64,000 nt of DNA from Arthrobacter sp. zg-Y844 (GCF_024385465.1 NZ_JANFLS010000002.1:868001-932000), one strand, 5' to 3'; positions 38,469 to 47,007 are shown, counted from the first letter of the stretch. Made by a program: numbers and translations. Notes: generated from the letters alone by a model not told the origin.

Positions 38469-39049
38469 ATTTTGCGGGCGATGCGGCGCTGGCTCAGTTC
38501 GTCTCCGGGAAAGTCCTGCTCATTGACGTGCTCACTGGGCAACTGTGCGAGGCTGCCCTCGACTTCGCGCCAGACCCGGCCCACGGCTATGCCGAAGACG
38601 CCCTGGCCGCCCTGGACCAGGTCGATGACCTCGTCGGCGGAAGTGCACTCGTACACGCTGGCGCCGTCGCTCATCAAGGTGATCTGTGCCAGGTCCTCGA
38701 CTCCACGTTCCCGCAGGTGCTCCACGGCAGTTCGGATCTGCTGGAGTGATACACCGGTGTCCAGCAGCCGCTTGACGACTTTCAGGACCAGGATGTCGCG
38801 GAAACCGTAGAGGCGCTGCGTGCCGGAACCGGATGCACCTCGTACCGCAGGTTCCACGAGGCCGGTGCGCGCCCAGTAATCCAACTGGCGGTAAGTTATC
38901 CCTGCAGCCTTGCAGGCGGTGGGGCCACGGTAGCCTGCGTCTTCATCGAGAAGAGGCAGGTCCTCGGTGAACAGCAAGCCCTGGGCGCTCTGGGAAGGGA
39001 TGCTCCCCGGTGCTGCGGCGTGTTCGCCGGCATCGCCTTTCGGACTCAC
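38462..39049 (-). CDS. MerR-family regulator, Rv1830-like
   Basis: A 195-residue DNA-binding protein with a disordered first 40 residues, a MerR winged helix (YRGPTACKAAGITYRQLDYW to about 105, with RLYGFRDILVLKVVKRLLD) and a helical effector region. Order GarA - MerR - DUF151 - MerR is the same as Rv1827-Rv1830 in M. tuberculosis, where Rv1830 influences growth and drug recovery; this gene corresponds to Rv1830. The GTG at 39049 has AGGAGG five bases upstream. Confidence 0.85.
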   Translation of the reverse strand: MSPKGDAGEHAAAPGSIPSQSAQGLLFTEDLPLLDEDAGYRGPTACKAAGITYRQLDYWARTGLVEPAVRGASGSGTQRLYGFRDILVLKVVKRLLDTGVSLQQIRTAVEHLRERGVEDLAQITLMSDGASVYECTSADEVIDLVQGGQGVFGIAVGRVWREVEGSLAQLPSEHVNEQDFPGDELSQRRIARKIS

Positions 39050-39240
39050 GTGTGCCTCCTAGTAACGGTTCCCCTGGGGGTCGGCACAGGCCGGAGCTGT
39101 CAGGGCTTCTTCAGTGTGCCCCGAGAACTCCCCCGGTGCAATGGGAACTCTATTCTTCGACGTTAGAACCGACTGGCACCAAGGTCAAAGATGCCGGGAA
39201 CTTTTCCGCAGGCGTGTCGGAGGCAGAGGCGGAAAACCGG

Positions 39241-39735
39241 TCAGCGTTCGAAGTCTTCAGGCTCGACGTCGGCCAGGAATTCGCGGAACTGGCGCATCTC
39301 CTGCTCCGCGTTGTCCTGCTCTTCATCGTCTTCGGGGTCCGCGTCGGCAATCCGGACGCCGGCCTCATTCAGGACTTCGTCCGCGCAGTAAATAGGGCAC
39401 GGGATCCGCAGGGCAACGGCAATCGCGTCGGATGCCCGCGAATTCACGGCTGTTCCGTCCTCGAAAAGGATCTCCGCGTGGAACACGGTGTCTTCCACGG
39501 AGATCAGCCGGACGAGTGTCACTTCGCGTTTCAGCGCGTGGATCAGGTTCACCAGCAGGTCATGTGTCATGGGCCGCGGCGGAACGATCCCCTGCTGCAC
39601 AAAGGCGATGGCGCTGGCTTCCGGGGCGCCGATCCAGATAGGAAGGTGCCGTTCACCGTTGACTTCCTTAAGCAGGACCAGCGGCTGATTGGACGGGAGT
39701 TCAATCCGCACGCCGACAACTTCAACTTCCTGCAT
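39241..39735 (-). CDS. Bifunctional nuclease family protein (DUF151)
   Basis: A 164-residue protein of the DUF151 family, with LPIWIGAPEASAIAFVQQG (about 30-48), RPMTHDLLVNLIHALK and NSRASDAIAVALRIPCPIY. Plant and archaeal relatives have RNase and DNase activity; the bacterial role is unsettled. The tail is strongly acidic (DADPEDDEEQDNAEQEM). The start ATG is one base after the ftsR-like stop, with its ribosome site GGAGG inside that gene's last codons. Confidence 0.9.
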   Translation of the reverse strand: MQEVEVVGVRIELPSNQPLVLLKEVNGERHLPIWIGAPEASAIAFVQQGIVPPRPMTHDLLVNLIHALKREVTLVRLISVEDTVFHAEILFEDGTAVNSRASDAIAVALRIPCPIYCADEVLNEAGVRIADADPEDDEEQDNAEQEMRQFREFLADVEPEDFER

Positions 39736-39736
39736 C

Positions 39737-40486
39737 TCAGCCCTCCATCCGCGCTATTTGCCCATGCACCAAAGCGCTGTGCAGGCTCAGGCACAGGTCG
39801 CTGATCTCGCGGGCGGTCTCAGCGGCGCGCGCCTTCGAGGCGACGTCCCGGCGGGAGGCGACCGGGGCAACCACGCGTTCAACCAGTCCGAGCTCGCGGT
39901 CCGCTGCCGCCCGGAAGGGACGCAGGTGCCGCGGTTCGATGCCGTGCGCCTCGAGCTGGACACAGGCCTTGGCCACCTTTAGGGCATGCTCGTCATAGTT
40001 TTCATCGCCGCTGGTGATCAGTCCGTAGCTGACCAGGCTGTGCACCAATTCCGTGCTCGCGCCGGATTCCTTAACCAGCTCCTGGAAGGTCAAGGTGCGG
40101 GCATGGGCGCGGGCAGCAAGCTCTCCGGCCAGCTGGTCCGAAACGACGCGCGGGGCAAGGGACATACCGCCGGGAAGCGACTCGGGCCGCTCTCCCCGGT
40201 CAATCGCGTCCAGATAATCCTTGATGACCTTCAGCGGCAGGTACTGGTCGCGCTGCAATGCCAGCACAAACCGAAGACGCTCGACGTCGGCCGTACTGTA
40301 CTTGCGGTAACCGGCGGCCGTGCGCTGCGGCGTCACCAGGCCTTTTTCCTCAAGGAAACGGATCTTGGATGCGCTGATGGCAGGGAAGTCCGTGCTGAGC
40401 TCGCCCAGGACCTCGCCGATATTCAGCACCCTGCCACGCAGCCGTTCCGGTCCGGTGGTGCGCCTGACGGACTGTGATGCTGACAT
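39737..40486 (-). CDS. MerR-family regulator, FtsR-like
   Basis: A 249-residue protein with a MerR helix-turn-helix near the N terminus (LNIGEVLGELSTDFPAISAS, then IRFLEEKGLVTPQRTAAGYRKYSTADVERL) and a C-terminal region rich in conserved helices. It corresponds to Rv1828 and to Corynebacterium glutamicum FtsR, which activates ftsZ. ATG 40486 (MSASQSVRR) has AAGG eight bases upstream; the longer frame lacks family sequence. A candidate operator is the palindrome at 1946-1964. Confidence 0.85.
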   Translation of the reverse strand: MSASQSVRRTTGPERLRGRVLNIGEVLGELSTDFPAISASKIRFLEEKGLVTPQRTAAGYRKYSTADVERLRFVLALQRDQYLPLKVIKDYLDAIDRGERPESLPGGMSLAPRVVSDQLAGELAARAHARTLTFQELVKESGASTELVHSLVSYGLITSGDENYDEHALKVAKACVQLEAHGIEPRHLRPFRAAADRELGLVERVVAPVASRRDVASKARAAETAREISDLCLSLHSALVHGQIARMEG

Positions 40487-40523
40487 GTCTACTACCTTAT
40501 CTGCCCTACGCCGGGGCCTGAGC

Positions 40524-40994
40524 CTAGTTTCCGGCAGTTGCGGGGCGGGCAGCGTAAAAAGTGAGTCGGAACTTACCGATCTGCACTTCGCTCCCGGTAC
40601 GCAGCAGCACACTGTCGACCCGGTCATGGTTGACGTACGTGCCGTTCAGGCTCATGGAATCCACCACGCGGAACCCCTCGGGGGTACGGCGGAACTCAAC
40701 ATGCTTGCGCGAAACAGTGACGTCATCGAGGAAAACGTCTGCGTTGGGGTGCCGGCCGGCAGTAGTGACGTCCTGGTCCAGCAGGAAGCGTGCACCGGCG
40801 TTCGGACCGCTGTGGGCAATCAGCAGGGCTGAGCGCGCAGGGAGGGCCGCGACGGCGGCTCGCTCGTCCGGGGTCAGCTTGGGCTCAACCGATGTGGAAT
40901 CGGACATCGGGGGAAGACTGATGGATGTGGTGTCTTCCGTGCCGGGCGCCTGTCGGTTGCCCGCTCGTTCGGCGCTGTACTGCTCGCCCGCCAT
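40524..40994 (-). CDS. garA: FHA-domain regulator GarA (OdhI)
   Basis: Phospho-switch protein that binds and inhibits 2-oxoglutarate dehydrogenase and steers glutamate metabolism in actinobacteria. The 156-residue protein has an N-terminal tail with the motif EDTTSIS, equivalent to the ETTSVF site phosphorylated by PknB/PknG, and an FHA domain (about 65-150: AGRHPNADVFLDDVTVSRKH, SLNGTYVN). ATG 40994 has GGAGGAAA six bases upstream. Confidence 0.92.
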   Translation of the reverse strand: MAGEQYSAERAGNRQAPGTEDTTSISLPPMSDSTSVEPKLTPDERAAVAALPARSALLIAHSGPNAGARFLLDQDVTTAGRHPNADVFLDDVTVSRKHVEFRRTPEGFRVVDSMSLNGTYVNHDRVDSVLLRTGSEVQIGKFRLTFYAARPATAGN

Positions 40995-41269
40995 GTGCAA
41001 TTTCCTCCCCAAAAAGAAAACTGATCAGCCAAAATATCTGGCTGACCCGGTTCCGATGACTGTTTCTGCCTTACCTGCTGTATCAGCCTACCCGTTACAG
41101 GCCCGCTGTGGCACTGATTAACAAGTACTGCTTACGGCTTCTCCGCGCAGGAGGTAGTAATCAGGTGCGGGAGGGCGTCAACGCGCCGTAACAGGACCGC
41201 CGATTACCGCCCTTGCCGAATCCGAAGCTCACTGGCCGGCCGCGATGCATGCGCCCCGGCTGGCCTGGC

Positions 41270-42112
41270 TCAGCTGCCGGCCCGCTGGCGGGGACGGTTG
41301 CCTGCCCGGACGCTGGGCTGGTCCACGACTGCCTGCCACAAAAGCGGCCACTGCACGGCTGCTGCATCCCTGGGCAGTGCCTGCAGCGGAACTCCCGCAG
41401 CGGCCAATGCGGTCCGTGCGGTCCGTGCCGACCCAAGATACCGGCCCAGGATCTCCCCCAGCCCAGCTCCGGGTCCGTTGTAGATGGCGCGCACAAACCG
41501 CTCGTAGGGTGTCCGGTCCTGCGGGTCCAGCAGCGGGACCGGGCGCCGCCGGACACTAAGGATGCCGCCGTCGACGGCGGGCCGGGGGCGGAACCCGGCT
41601 GCGGGCACCCGGCCGCGAAGATCGAAGCCGAACCAGGGAGAGGCCTGGGCCGTCAGCAGGGTTCCCCCACCCACTCCGGCCCGCTTGCGGGCAACCTCCC
41701 ACTGGGTCAGCAGCACCGCATGGGTCCAGGTACCCGTTGCCAGCAGGCGGCGCAGGATCGGGGTAGTCAGGTGAAAAGGAATATTGCCCACAATCACCGG
41801 GCGGTCGAAGGGCACGGCCAGGGCATCTGCCTGCAGTACCCGGACTGTGGGCAGACGCCGTTGCAGTCGTCCTACTCAGCCTGAATCCAAGTCAATGGCC
41901 AGCAGGTCGCGGCCGAGGGCTGCAAGCGGACGGGTCAGGGCGCCGTCGCCGGCACCGAGTTCGAGGATGCTCCCGCCGCCCGAGGAACGGACCAGGCCAA
42001 GGACCAAACGGATGGTGGGTTGGTGGATCAGGAAATTCTGGCCGAGCTCTTCCCGGCCGCCATACTGGCTTCTCGCTCCCACGAGCGCTCCAATCGCCGC
42101 GACTTGGAGCAC
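41270..42112 (-). pseudogene. Erm-family 23S rRNA adenine-N6-methyltransferase with in-frame stop
   Basis: Two consecutive stretches of one reading frame give a complete Erm-like protein of about 280 residues split by one TGA (41878-41876). Before it: ELGQNFLIHQPTIRLV and the SAM loop ILELGAGDGALTRPLAALG, ending DLDSG. After it, in the same frame: RLQRRLPTVRVLQADA, the catalytic NIPFHLTTPILRRLL, and a C-terminal domain. Erm proteins dimethylate A2058 and give macrolide-lincosamide-streptogramin B resistance; this copy should not make the full protein unless the stop is read through or is a sequencing error. GTG 42112 is an uncertain start. Confidence 0.85.
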
Positions 42113-42335
42113 CCTTCAGGCAGATGACGCCTTCCGGGTGCCTGGCATCCGGAACGACGGCGCGCGGTACCACGAGTGGAGGCGCCGCCCGCCGTCAGCG
42201 GCGGCGGTCGCGCACGAAGAACGCGCAGTCGAATGCGCGGGAGGAAGTCCTACACGTGGAAGTCATAGGAAGGAGGATACGGCGACCGGCTCGACGGTTC
42301 CAGAGGGAGCAGCATGTTCGGCGCATGGATAAACA

Positions 42336-42365
42336 GCAGCCGGACCCGGGATGGGGTCCGGCTGC
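42336..42365 (-). terminator. Terminator after the LAxTG surface protein gene
   Basis: 12-base perfect stem GCAGCCGGACCC / GGGTCCGGCTGC with loop GGGATG, 35 bases past the stop of the minus-strand surface protein gene. Confidence 0.75.
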
Positions 42366-42399
42366 CGTTCGCCTACCGGGCTCTTGGGGGTGGCTATGC

Positions 42400-43128
42400 C
42401 TACGATTCCTGGACTTCGCGGCGACGCGTGAAGTACACGCCGGCAGCACCCGCAACAAGAAGGCCTCCGGCTCCGAGCAGGGCGAGCGATGTGCCGGAGG
42501 CTCCGGTGCCTGCCAGATCGGGGCTCACATCACGGGACGCTCCTGCGGAACCCATGCACGGCGGAGTGATGGACACGACCTGGACCATGGCTACCTCGGC
42601 ACCCATTCCCGTTGTGCCCGATGAAGCTGAAGGGGTGCCCGTCGGAGTGTCGCTCGGGGAGGGAGAGTCGCTCGGCAACGGGGTATCGCTCGGGGACGGG
42701 GTATCGCTCGGGGACGGGGTATCGCTCGGGGACGGAGAGTCGCTCGGCGACGGGGTTCCCGTCGGTGTTGGGGTAACCGTCGGGGTCGACGTCGGGGTAC
42801 CCGTCGGAGTGACCGTCGGGGTTGGAGTTCCCGTCGGTGTTGGGGTACCAGTCGGAGTGACCGTGGGCGTCGGCGTCCCGGTCGGAGTCGGCGTCCCGGT
42901 TGGGGTCGGCGTCGGCGTCGGCGTCATCCGGCACGTGGGCGTAGGGTCGGAAACGGCCAGCAGTACACCTGATTCCATTGGCGCGGCGGCGTTGACCCGA
43001 ACGGAGGCCGCCGGACCCTGTGCTGCAGCCGTCGGGGCGGCGGCCAGGGAACCGACAAGGGCGAAAGCTGCCGCAAGGCTGCAGATCGATGTAGTGGCAA
43101 GGGCATGTGGGAGGCGTTTTGTATGCAT
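42400..43128 (-). CDS. Proline/threonine-repeat surface protein with LAxTG sortase signal
   Basis: A 242-residue secreted protein. It has a signal peptide ([23 protein letters not shown]), a small N-terminal region, then about 100 residues of low-complexity PTPTGT and PSPSDT repeats, a short segment, and a cell wall sorting signal: LAGTG, a hydrophobic helix ([21 protein letters not shown]) and a positive tail TRRREVQES. LAxTG is the recognition form used by class E sortases of high-GC actinobacteria; no sortase gene is in the window. The repeat region could be glycosylated and act as a stalk. Function unknown. Confidence 0.88.
   Translation of the reverse strand: MHTKRLPHALATTSICSLAAAFALVGSLAAAPTAAAQGPAASVRVNAAAPMESGVLLAVSDPTPTCRMTPTPTPTPTGTPTPTGTPTPTVTPTGTPTPTGTPTPTVTPTGTPTSTPTVTPTPTGTPSPSDSPSPSDTPSPSDTPSPSDTPLPSDSPSPSDTPTGTPSASSGTTGMGAEVAMVQVVSITPPCMGSAGASRDVSPDLAGTGASGTSLALLGAGGLLVAGAAGVYFTRRREVQES
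42630..42930. repeat. Degenerate tandem repeats coding PT/PS tracts
   Basis: Tandem units inside the LAxTG gene: an 18-base unit around TCGCTCGGGGACGGGGTA (PSPSDT, 42650-42750) and longer GTCGGAGT-type units ([14 protein letters not shown], 42750-42930). Units differ slightly, so the tract probably changes length by slippage or recombination. Confidence 0.8.
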
Positions 43129-43437
43129 GCGGATGACGCTTACACCACGCTATGTTGTCCACAAGCGTAATAAAGGCACATTGTTTCACCCCAGCCCCAG
43201 AGCCCTCAGTAGTACCCGTTGCCACACGCCAGGGGGAAATCCACCCACGGTTAATTTCACCGGTCATCCACTGGACTATTCGGCTGATCAGGCGGTTCGG
43301 ACAGCGCTCACGGGCAGGGTTCGCCACTGCTGCCCGGCTACCCCGGGTCCGCTTCCGCTGCCCGGAGGCGCAGGCTACGGTACGAGGGATTGGGGCCGAA
43401 TGTGTAGCCGGGCCCCTAAACCCAGGAGCCTGCGAAA
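43129..43437. other. Divergent intergenic region, no gene
   Basis: 309 bases between the LAxTG gene (minus) and the broken GNAT gene (plus). It must hold promoters in both directions; I see no confident -35/-10 pair and no conserved structure. Confidence 0.5.
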
Positions 43438-44017
43438 ATGATCGAGGTCCATCCCGCCTCCGCCGACCGGTTCGACGACGTCGCGGCGGTCCTTGCGCCG
43501 AAGAGCCCCGATGCCCAGGGCCTGCTGGTGCCTCAGCTACCGTCTCCCGACGTCGGAGTTCCGTGCTCTCGCCGGCGCTGACCAGCAGGGCAGGCTGCGC
43601 CGGTATGCGGAGGAGGGCACCCCGCCCGGCGTCGTCGCCTACGTGGACGGCGAGGCCGCGGGCTGGTGTTCGGTGAGCCCGCGCGCCAGCCACCACCGGC
43701 TGCGGTCCTCACGGACCATCCCCGCCGTCGACGATGTTCCGGTGTGGAGCGTGGTCTGCCTGGTCATCCGTCCGCAGTTCCGCCGGCAGGGACTGGCCCG
43801 GCACCTGCTCCACGGCGCTGTCGACTATGCCCGTTCTGCCGGCGCTCCGGCGCTGGAGGCCTACCCGATCGACGCCGCCGGCGGCAGGATCGGTTCCTCG
43901 CTCGCGTACGTCGGCACTACTGCGCTGTTCGAGGCAGCCGGCTTCGAACGCGTGGCGGAGACGGCGTCGAAATCCGGCGGGAAAACCCGGTGGCTGATGC
44001 GGAGACGACTCGCCTAA
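43438..44017 (+). pseudogene. GNAT acetyltransferase with one-base frameshift
   Basis: The ATG at 43438 (AGGAG nine bases upstream) opens a frame reading MIEVHPASADRFDDVAAVL and PKSPDAQ, after which the family sequence CWCLSYRLPTSEFRALAG continues in the +1 frame to the stop at 44017. One extra G in the GGG at 43518-43520 explains it. The second part carries the acetyl-CoA motif (VIRPQFRRQGLARHLLHGAV), EAYPIDAAGG and ALFEAAGFERVAE. The protein would be about 192 residues if intact. Either a recent pseudogene or a sequencing error. Confidence 0.8.
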
Positions 44018-45180
44018 TCCGTTTCCAGGCGGAGAATCCGGTCGTCGTCCTGCCCCGGACGGCCGCGGCCGTCGGTGTTGTTCGTCAGGATCCACAGACT
44101 GCCGTCCGGAGCGTTGACGACGTCGCGCAGCCGGCCGTATTCGCCGGCAAGCTGCTCGATGGAGGTACTCAGATCATCGAGCGGGACCTCCCGCAGCCGT
44201 TCGCCGCGCAGGTTGGCAATATACAGAGTGCCACCCGCCACGGCGATGCCGCTCGGACTGGCTTCCCCGGGCGTCCACTGCTGGACCGGGTCAATGAAGC
44301 CTTCCTCTCCTGCTATGCCTTCGACCTCGGGCCAGCCGTAGTTCCCGCCGGGCTCGATGACGTTCAGTTCATCCCAGGTGTTCTGTCCGAACTCGCTCGC
44401 ATAGAGGACGCCGTCGCTGTCCCAGGCGATGCCCTGCGGGTTGCGGTGTCCATAGCTGTACACGAGCGTTCCCGGGAAGGGGTTGTCCTCCGGGTTGCTG
44501 CCGTCCGGGTTCATCCGCAGGATCTTGCCCGAGAGCGAATCCCGGTCCTGCGCGCTGTCCCGGCTGCCGGCGTCGCCAGTGGTGGCGTACAGCATGCCGT
44601 CCGGGCCGAACGCAAGGCGGCCACCGTTGTGGACCGGGCCGGCGGGGATTGAGTCGAGGATGGTTTCCGCTTCGCCCAGCGCCAATGACCCGGGGTCACC
44701 GGTGATGCTGCGGCGTTCGATCCGGTTCCCGGCGTCCCCGGTGAAATAGGTATACAGGTACCCGTCCTGGACGGCGATGCCGAGAAGCCCTCCCTCTCCC
44801 CTGCCTACGGCGCCCTCGATGGTGCCGGCCTCGCGGGCGTTACCGGCCGCGTCGAGCTCCAGGATTCGTGCAGAGTCCCGCTCACTGACCAGCGGGATGC
44901 CCTCGTGGAACGCGATGGACCACGGGGCGTCGAGACCGGTGGCGAGGACTTCCGTTTCCGGTCTTTCCACTTCCAGTCCGGGCGAAACGGAAATCGGCGA
45001 CTCCGGTCCCGGCCGGCCGTCTTCAGTACACCCGGCCACAGCGGCCACCGCGACCGTGACAGCCGCGAGGGCGGCGAACCGGCGTCGTGCCTTGCTCCGA
45101 CGGGAACCCGCACCGGCACTCCCGGGGCCCGCAGCCGCAAGCCTCACGGTTCCCTGTCGCACCGATGATCCGGGTATCAA
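44014..45180 (-). CDS. PQQ-type glucose/sorbosone dehydrogenase-like lipoprotein
   Basis: A secreted six-bladed beta-propeller of the glucose/sorbosone dehydrogenase family (PF07995). The 388-residue reading has a signal peptide with lipobox VAAVAGC (Cys about 51), then ATGLDAPWSIAF, GRGEGGLLGIAV, HNGGRLAFGPDGMLYATTGDAG, YSYGHRNPQGIAWD and EPGGNYGWPEVEG, the usual PQQ and substrate loops. The start TTG at 45180 overlaps the SDR stop by four bases; GTGs slightly downstream are equally possible and give a shorter signal peptide. Substrate unknown. Confidence 0.87.
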   Translation of the reverse strand: MIPGSSVRQGTVRLAAAGPGSAGAGSRRSKARRRFAALAAVTVAVAAVAGCTEDGRPGPESPISVSPGLEVERPETEVLATGLDAPWSIAFHEGIPLVSERDSARILELDAAGNAREAGTIEGAVGRGEGGLLGIAVQDGYLYTYFTGDAGNRIERRSITGDPGSLALGEAETILDSIPAGPVHNGGRLAFGPDGMLYATTGDAGSRDSAQDRDSLSGKILRMNPDGSNPEDNPFPGTLVYSYGHRNPQGIAWDSDGVLYASEFGQNTWDELNVIEPGGNYGWPEVEGIAGEEGFIDPVQQWTPGEASPSGIAVAGGTLYIANLRGERLREVPLDDLSTSIEQLAGEYGRLRDVVNAPDGSLWILTNNTDGRGRPGQDDDRILRLETD

Positions 45181-45950
45181 TCGACGCTCATCCCGCTCGT
45201 GAGGTTCAGGACGGCCCCGTTCATACTCCCGGCGCCGCCCTCGACCAGAAAGACCGCTGCTTCGGCCACCTCCTTGAGGGTCGGGAGGGTTCCGGTGGTG
45301 GTGAGGGATTCCAGGAAGCGGGTGAACTCGTCCAGTGCCATCGGCAGGTCCGGTGTGCTTCCGATGGTTTCCAGGATGCGCTGCAGGCGAAGGCAGACAA
45401 CCCTTACTCCCGAAGGGCCCAGCTCAGCGGCAAGGGTCCGCGTGAGTGCTTCGACGGCGGCACAAGCCGCTGCGAAGCCGCCCACTCCGGCAATGGAGAC
45501 CCTCGCCGGCGAGGCGGACAGCAGCAGGACCGTTCCGCTTCCGCGTCCAACCATGTGTACGGCAGCGGCCCGCGAGGTGATGAACTGTGTGCGCAGCCAG
45601 CCTGCTGCCGGCGAGACGACGTCGTCCACGGACATATCGAGCAGCGGGACGCCTTGCACCGCGGGGAGGCCGGCCGCGTTGAGCACGGCGTCGATCCGTC
45701 CTGCGGCGTCGACGACGGCGCCGGCGTGCGCGTCCACGGCCGCCGGATCGGAGGCATCGACTTCTGCCGTATGCACCGGCCCGCCGCCCATGGCGCGGAT
45801 GCGGTCCGCCGTCGTATTAACGGAGTCCAGGCGGTGCCCGGCGAGGAACAGCTCCGCCCCGCGGCGGGCAAATTCCTCCGCTACGGCACCGCCGATCGCA
45901 CCGCCGGCGCCATGGATAATGACCTTCCGGGATGGGATCACCGCAGCCAT
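45177..45950 (-). CDS. Short-chain dehydrogenase/reductase family protein, atypical active site
   Basis: A 257-residue Rossmann-fold protein with HGAGGAIGGAVAEEFARRG at the N terminus and VLNAAGLPA (NAAG equivalent). The catalytic Ser segment is present (LLLSAS), but the YxxxK that should follow about 13 residues later is missing (GVGGFAAACAAVEAL has no Tyr or Lys). It may be inactive, or use another mechanism. ATG 45950 has AAGGAG seven bases upstream. It overlaps the sugar dehydrogenase-like gene by four bases, so the two are coupled. Confidence 0.82.
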   Translation of the reverse strand: MAAVIPSRKVIIHGAGGAIGGAVAEEFARRGAELFLAGHRLDSVNTTADRIRAMGGGPVHTAEVDASDPAAVDAHAGAVVDAAGRIDAVLNAAGLPAVQGVPLLDMSVDDVVSPAAGWLRTQFITSRAAAVHMVGRGSGTVLLLSASPARVSIAGVGGFAAACAAVEALTRTLAAELGPSGVRVVCLRLQRILETIGSTPDLPMALDEFTRFLESLTTTGTLPTLKEVAEAAVFLVEGGAGSMNGAVLNLTSGMSVD

Positions 45951-46348
45951 GGACCCGCTCCTTCTCCGATGCAATCTGGATGGCGGACGCCGGGACGCCC
46001 GGACGGACGAGGCTAACAGGGCCCTGCAATCACGCGGAATAGCATTCAGTCAACCGATGCACGGAAGAAGCGGGATTCGTTGCGTTTGCTGATAATAGGC
46101 CATGGATCCCTACACCTACTCTCCGCCGGATTTGTGCCGCGACCGGTACTGCCACAGTGTGGGACCCACCTTCCGGCCGCATCGTTAGTTTGCCTGCGCT
46201 CCGCCGTCGAGCTCTGCTTTTAGCACCGAGGAATGCGGCGCTGAGATGGTCCCGTCGGCTCTAGGCAAGAACACACCCACATCCATAACACATGCTTAAG
46301 CATTTGACGGATATACTCAGTGTCTAATTGTTTATTTAGGAGACACCC
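45951..46348. other. Intergenic region between SDR and Ltp genes, no gene
   Basis: About 400 bases, more A/T-rich toward 46300 than its surroundings. It holds the perfect palindrome ATGCTTAAGCAT (46292-46303) followed at once by TTGACG (46304-46309) and a TAATTG (46325-46330) at a short 15-base spacing, a possible promoter for the Ltp gene. No coding frame on either strand looks real. Confidence 0.55.
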
Positions 46349-46981
46349 ATGTCCGATTTCCCCAAAGATCATTCTCCCCAGGGAGAATATCCCACACCCG
46401 GCCCCGCCTCTGTACCTACTAAGAAAAAACGCAAAAAGTGGCCGTGGGTTGTCGCCATTGTCCTAATCCTCTTTTTTGGCGGCTGCGTGTCCTCTCTTAC
46501 GGGTGGGTCTGATGACAGCAGTACTGCATCCTCAACCGACGAGACCCAAACATCTGAGACGTCCTCAGAGGCGGCACCCTCGACTACGGCCCCGGAACCT
46601 GTAAAGGAGCCGGAACCTGCAAAGGAACCGGCTGCCCCCAGTCCCGCTGCTCCTGCCCCTGCTGAAAATTCTGTTCCCGTTGAATTCAAGTCGGCACTTC
46701 GTCAGGCCGACACCTACGCGAACACAATGCACATGTCCAAAGTCGGACTCTATGACCAGCTGACTTCCGAATATGGTGGGAAATTTTCACCCGAGGCCGC
46801 ACAATATGCCGTCGATAACGTGAAGACGGACTGGAACAAGAACGCGCTGGAGAAGGCGAAAACTTATCAGGAGACGATGGCCATGTCTCCGGATGCCGTC
46901 TACGACCAGCTGGTTTCCGAATACGGAGAAAAGTTCACTCCGGCTGAGGCGGATTACGCGATTCAAAACCTGAACCAGTAG
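46349..46981 (+). CDS. Membrane-anchored protein with two Ltp domains
   Basis: A 210-residue protein: Pro-rich cytoplasmic start ending in a Lys/Arg cluster, one hydrophobic segment (WVVAIVLILFFGGC, which also looks like a lipobox), a Ser/Thr/Pro/Glu linker of about 60 residues, and two tandem Ltp repeats of about 48 residues (A-x-x-YA/YQ...M..S...Y.QL.SEYG.KF...A.YA). The Ltp domain is named after a lipoprotein of a Streptococcus thermophilus phage that blocks DNA injection by related phages. ATG follows AGGAG at six bases. A phage-exclusion role is inference only; many actinobacteria carry such proteins. Confidence 0.85.
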   Translation: MSDFPKDHSPQGEYPTPGPASVPTKKKRKKWPWVVAIVLILFFGGCVSSLTGGSDDSSTASSTDETQTSETSSEAAPSTTAPEPVKEPEPAKEPAAPSPAAPAPAENSVPVEFKSALRQADTYANTMHMSKVGLYDQLTSEYGGKFSPEAAQYAVDNVKTDWNKNALEKAKTYQETMAMSPDAVYDQLVSEYGEKFTPAEADYAIQNLNQ

Positions 46982-47007
46982 TTCAGGCCTCGCCAGCAAA
47001 ATCCTCG

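Noticed and set aside
42124-42624. Plus-strand frame of 166 residues between the Erm remnant and the surface protein
   Set aside because: Overlaps the terminator and the surface protein gene on the other strand; no ribosome site and no family sequence.
42630-42930. Possible CRISPR array
   Set aside because: The tandem units have no spacers; they are coding repeats of PT and PS tracts in the LAxTG protein.
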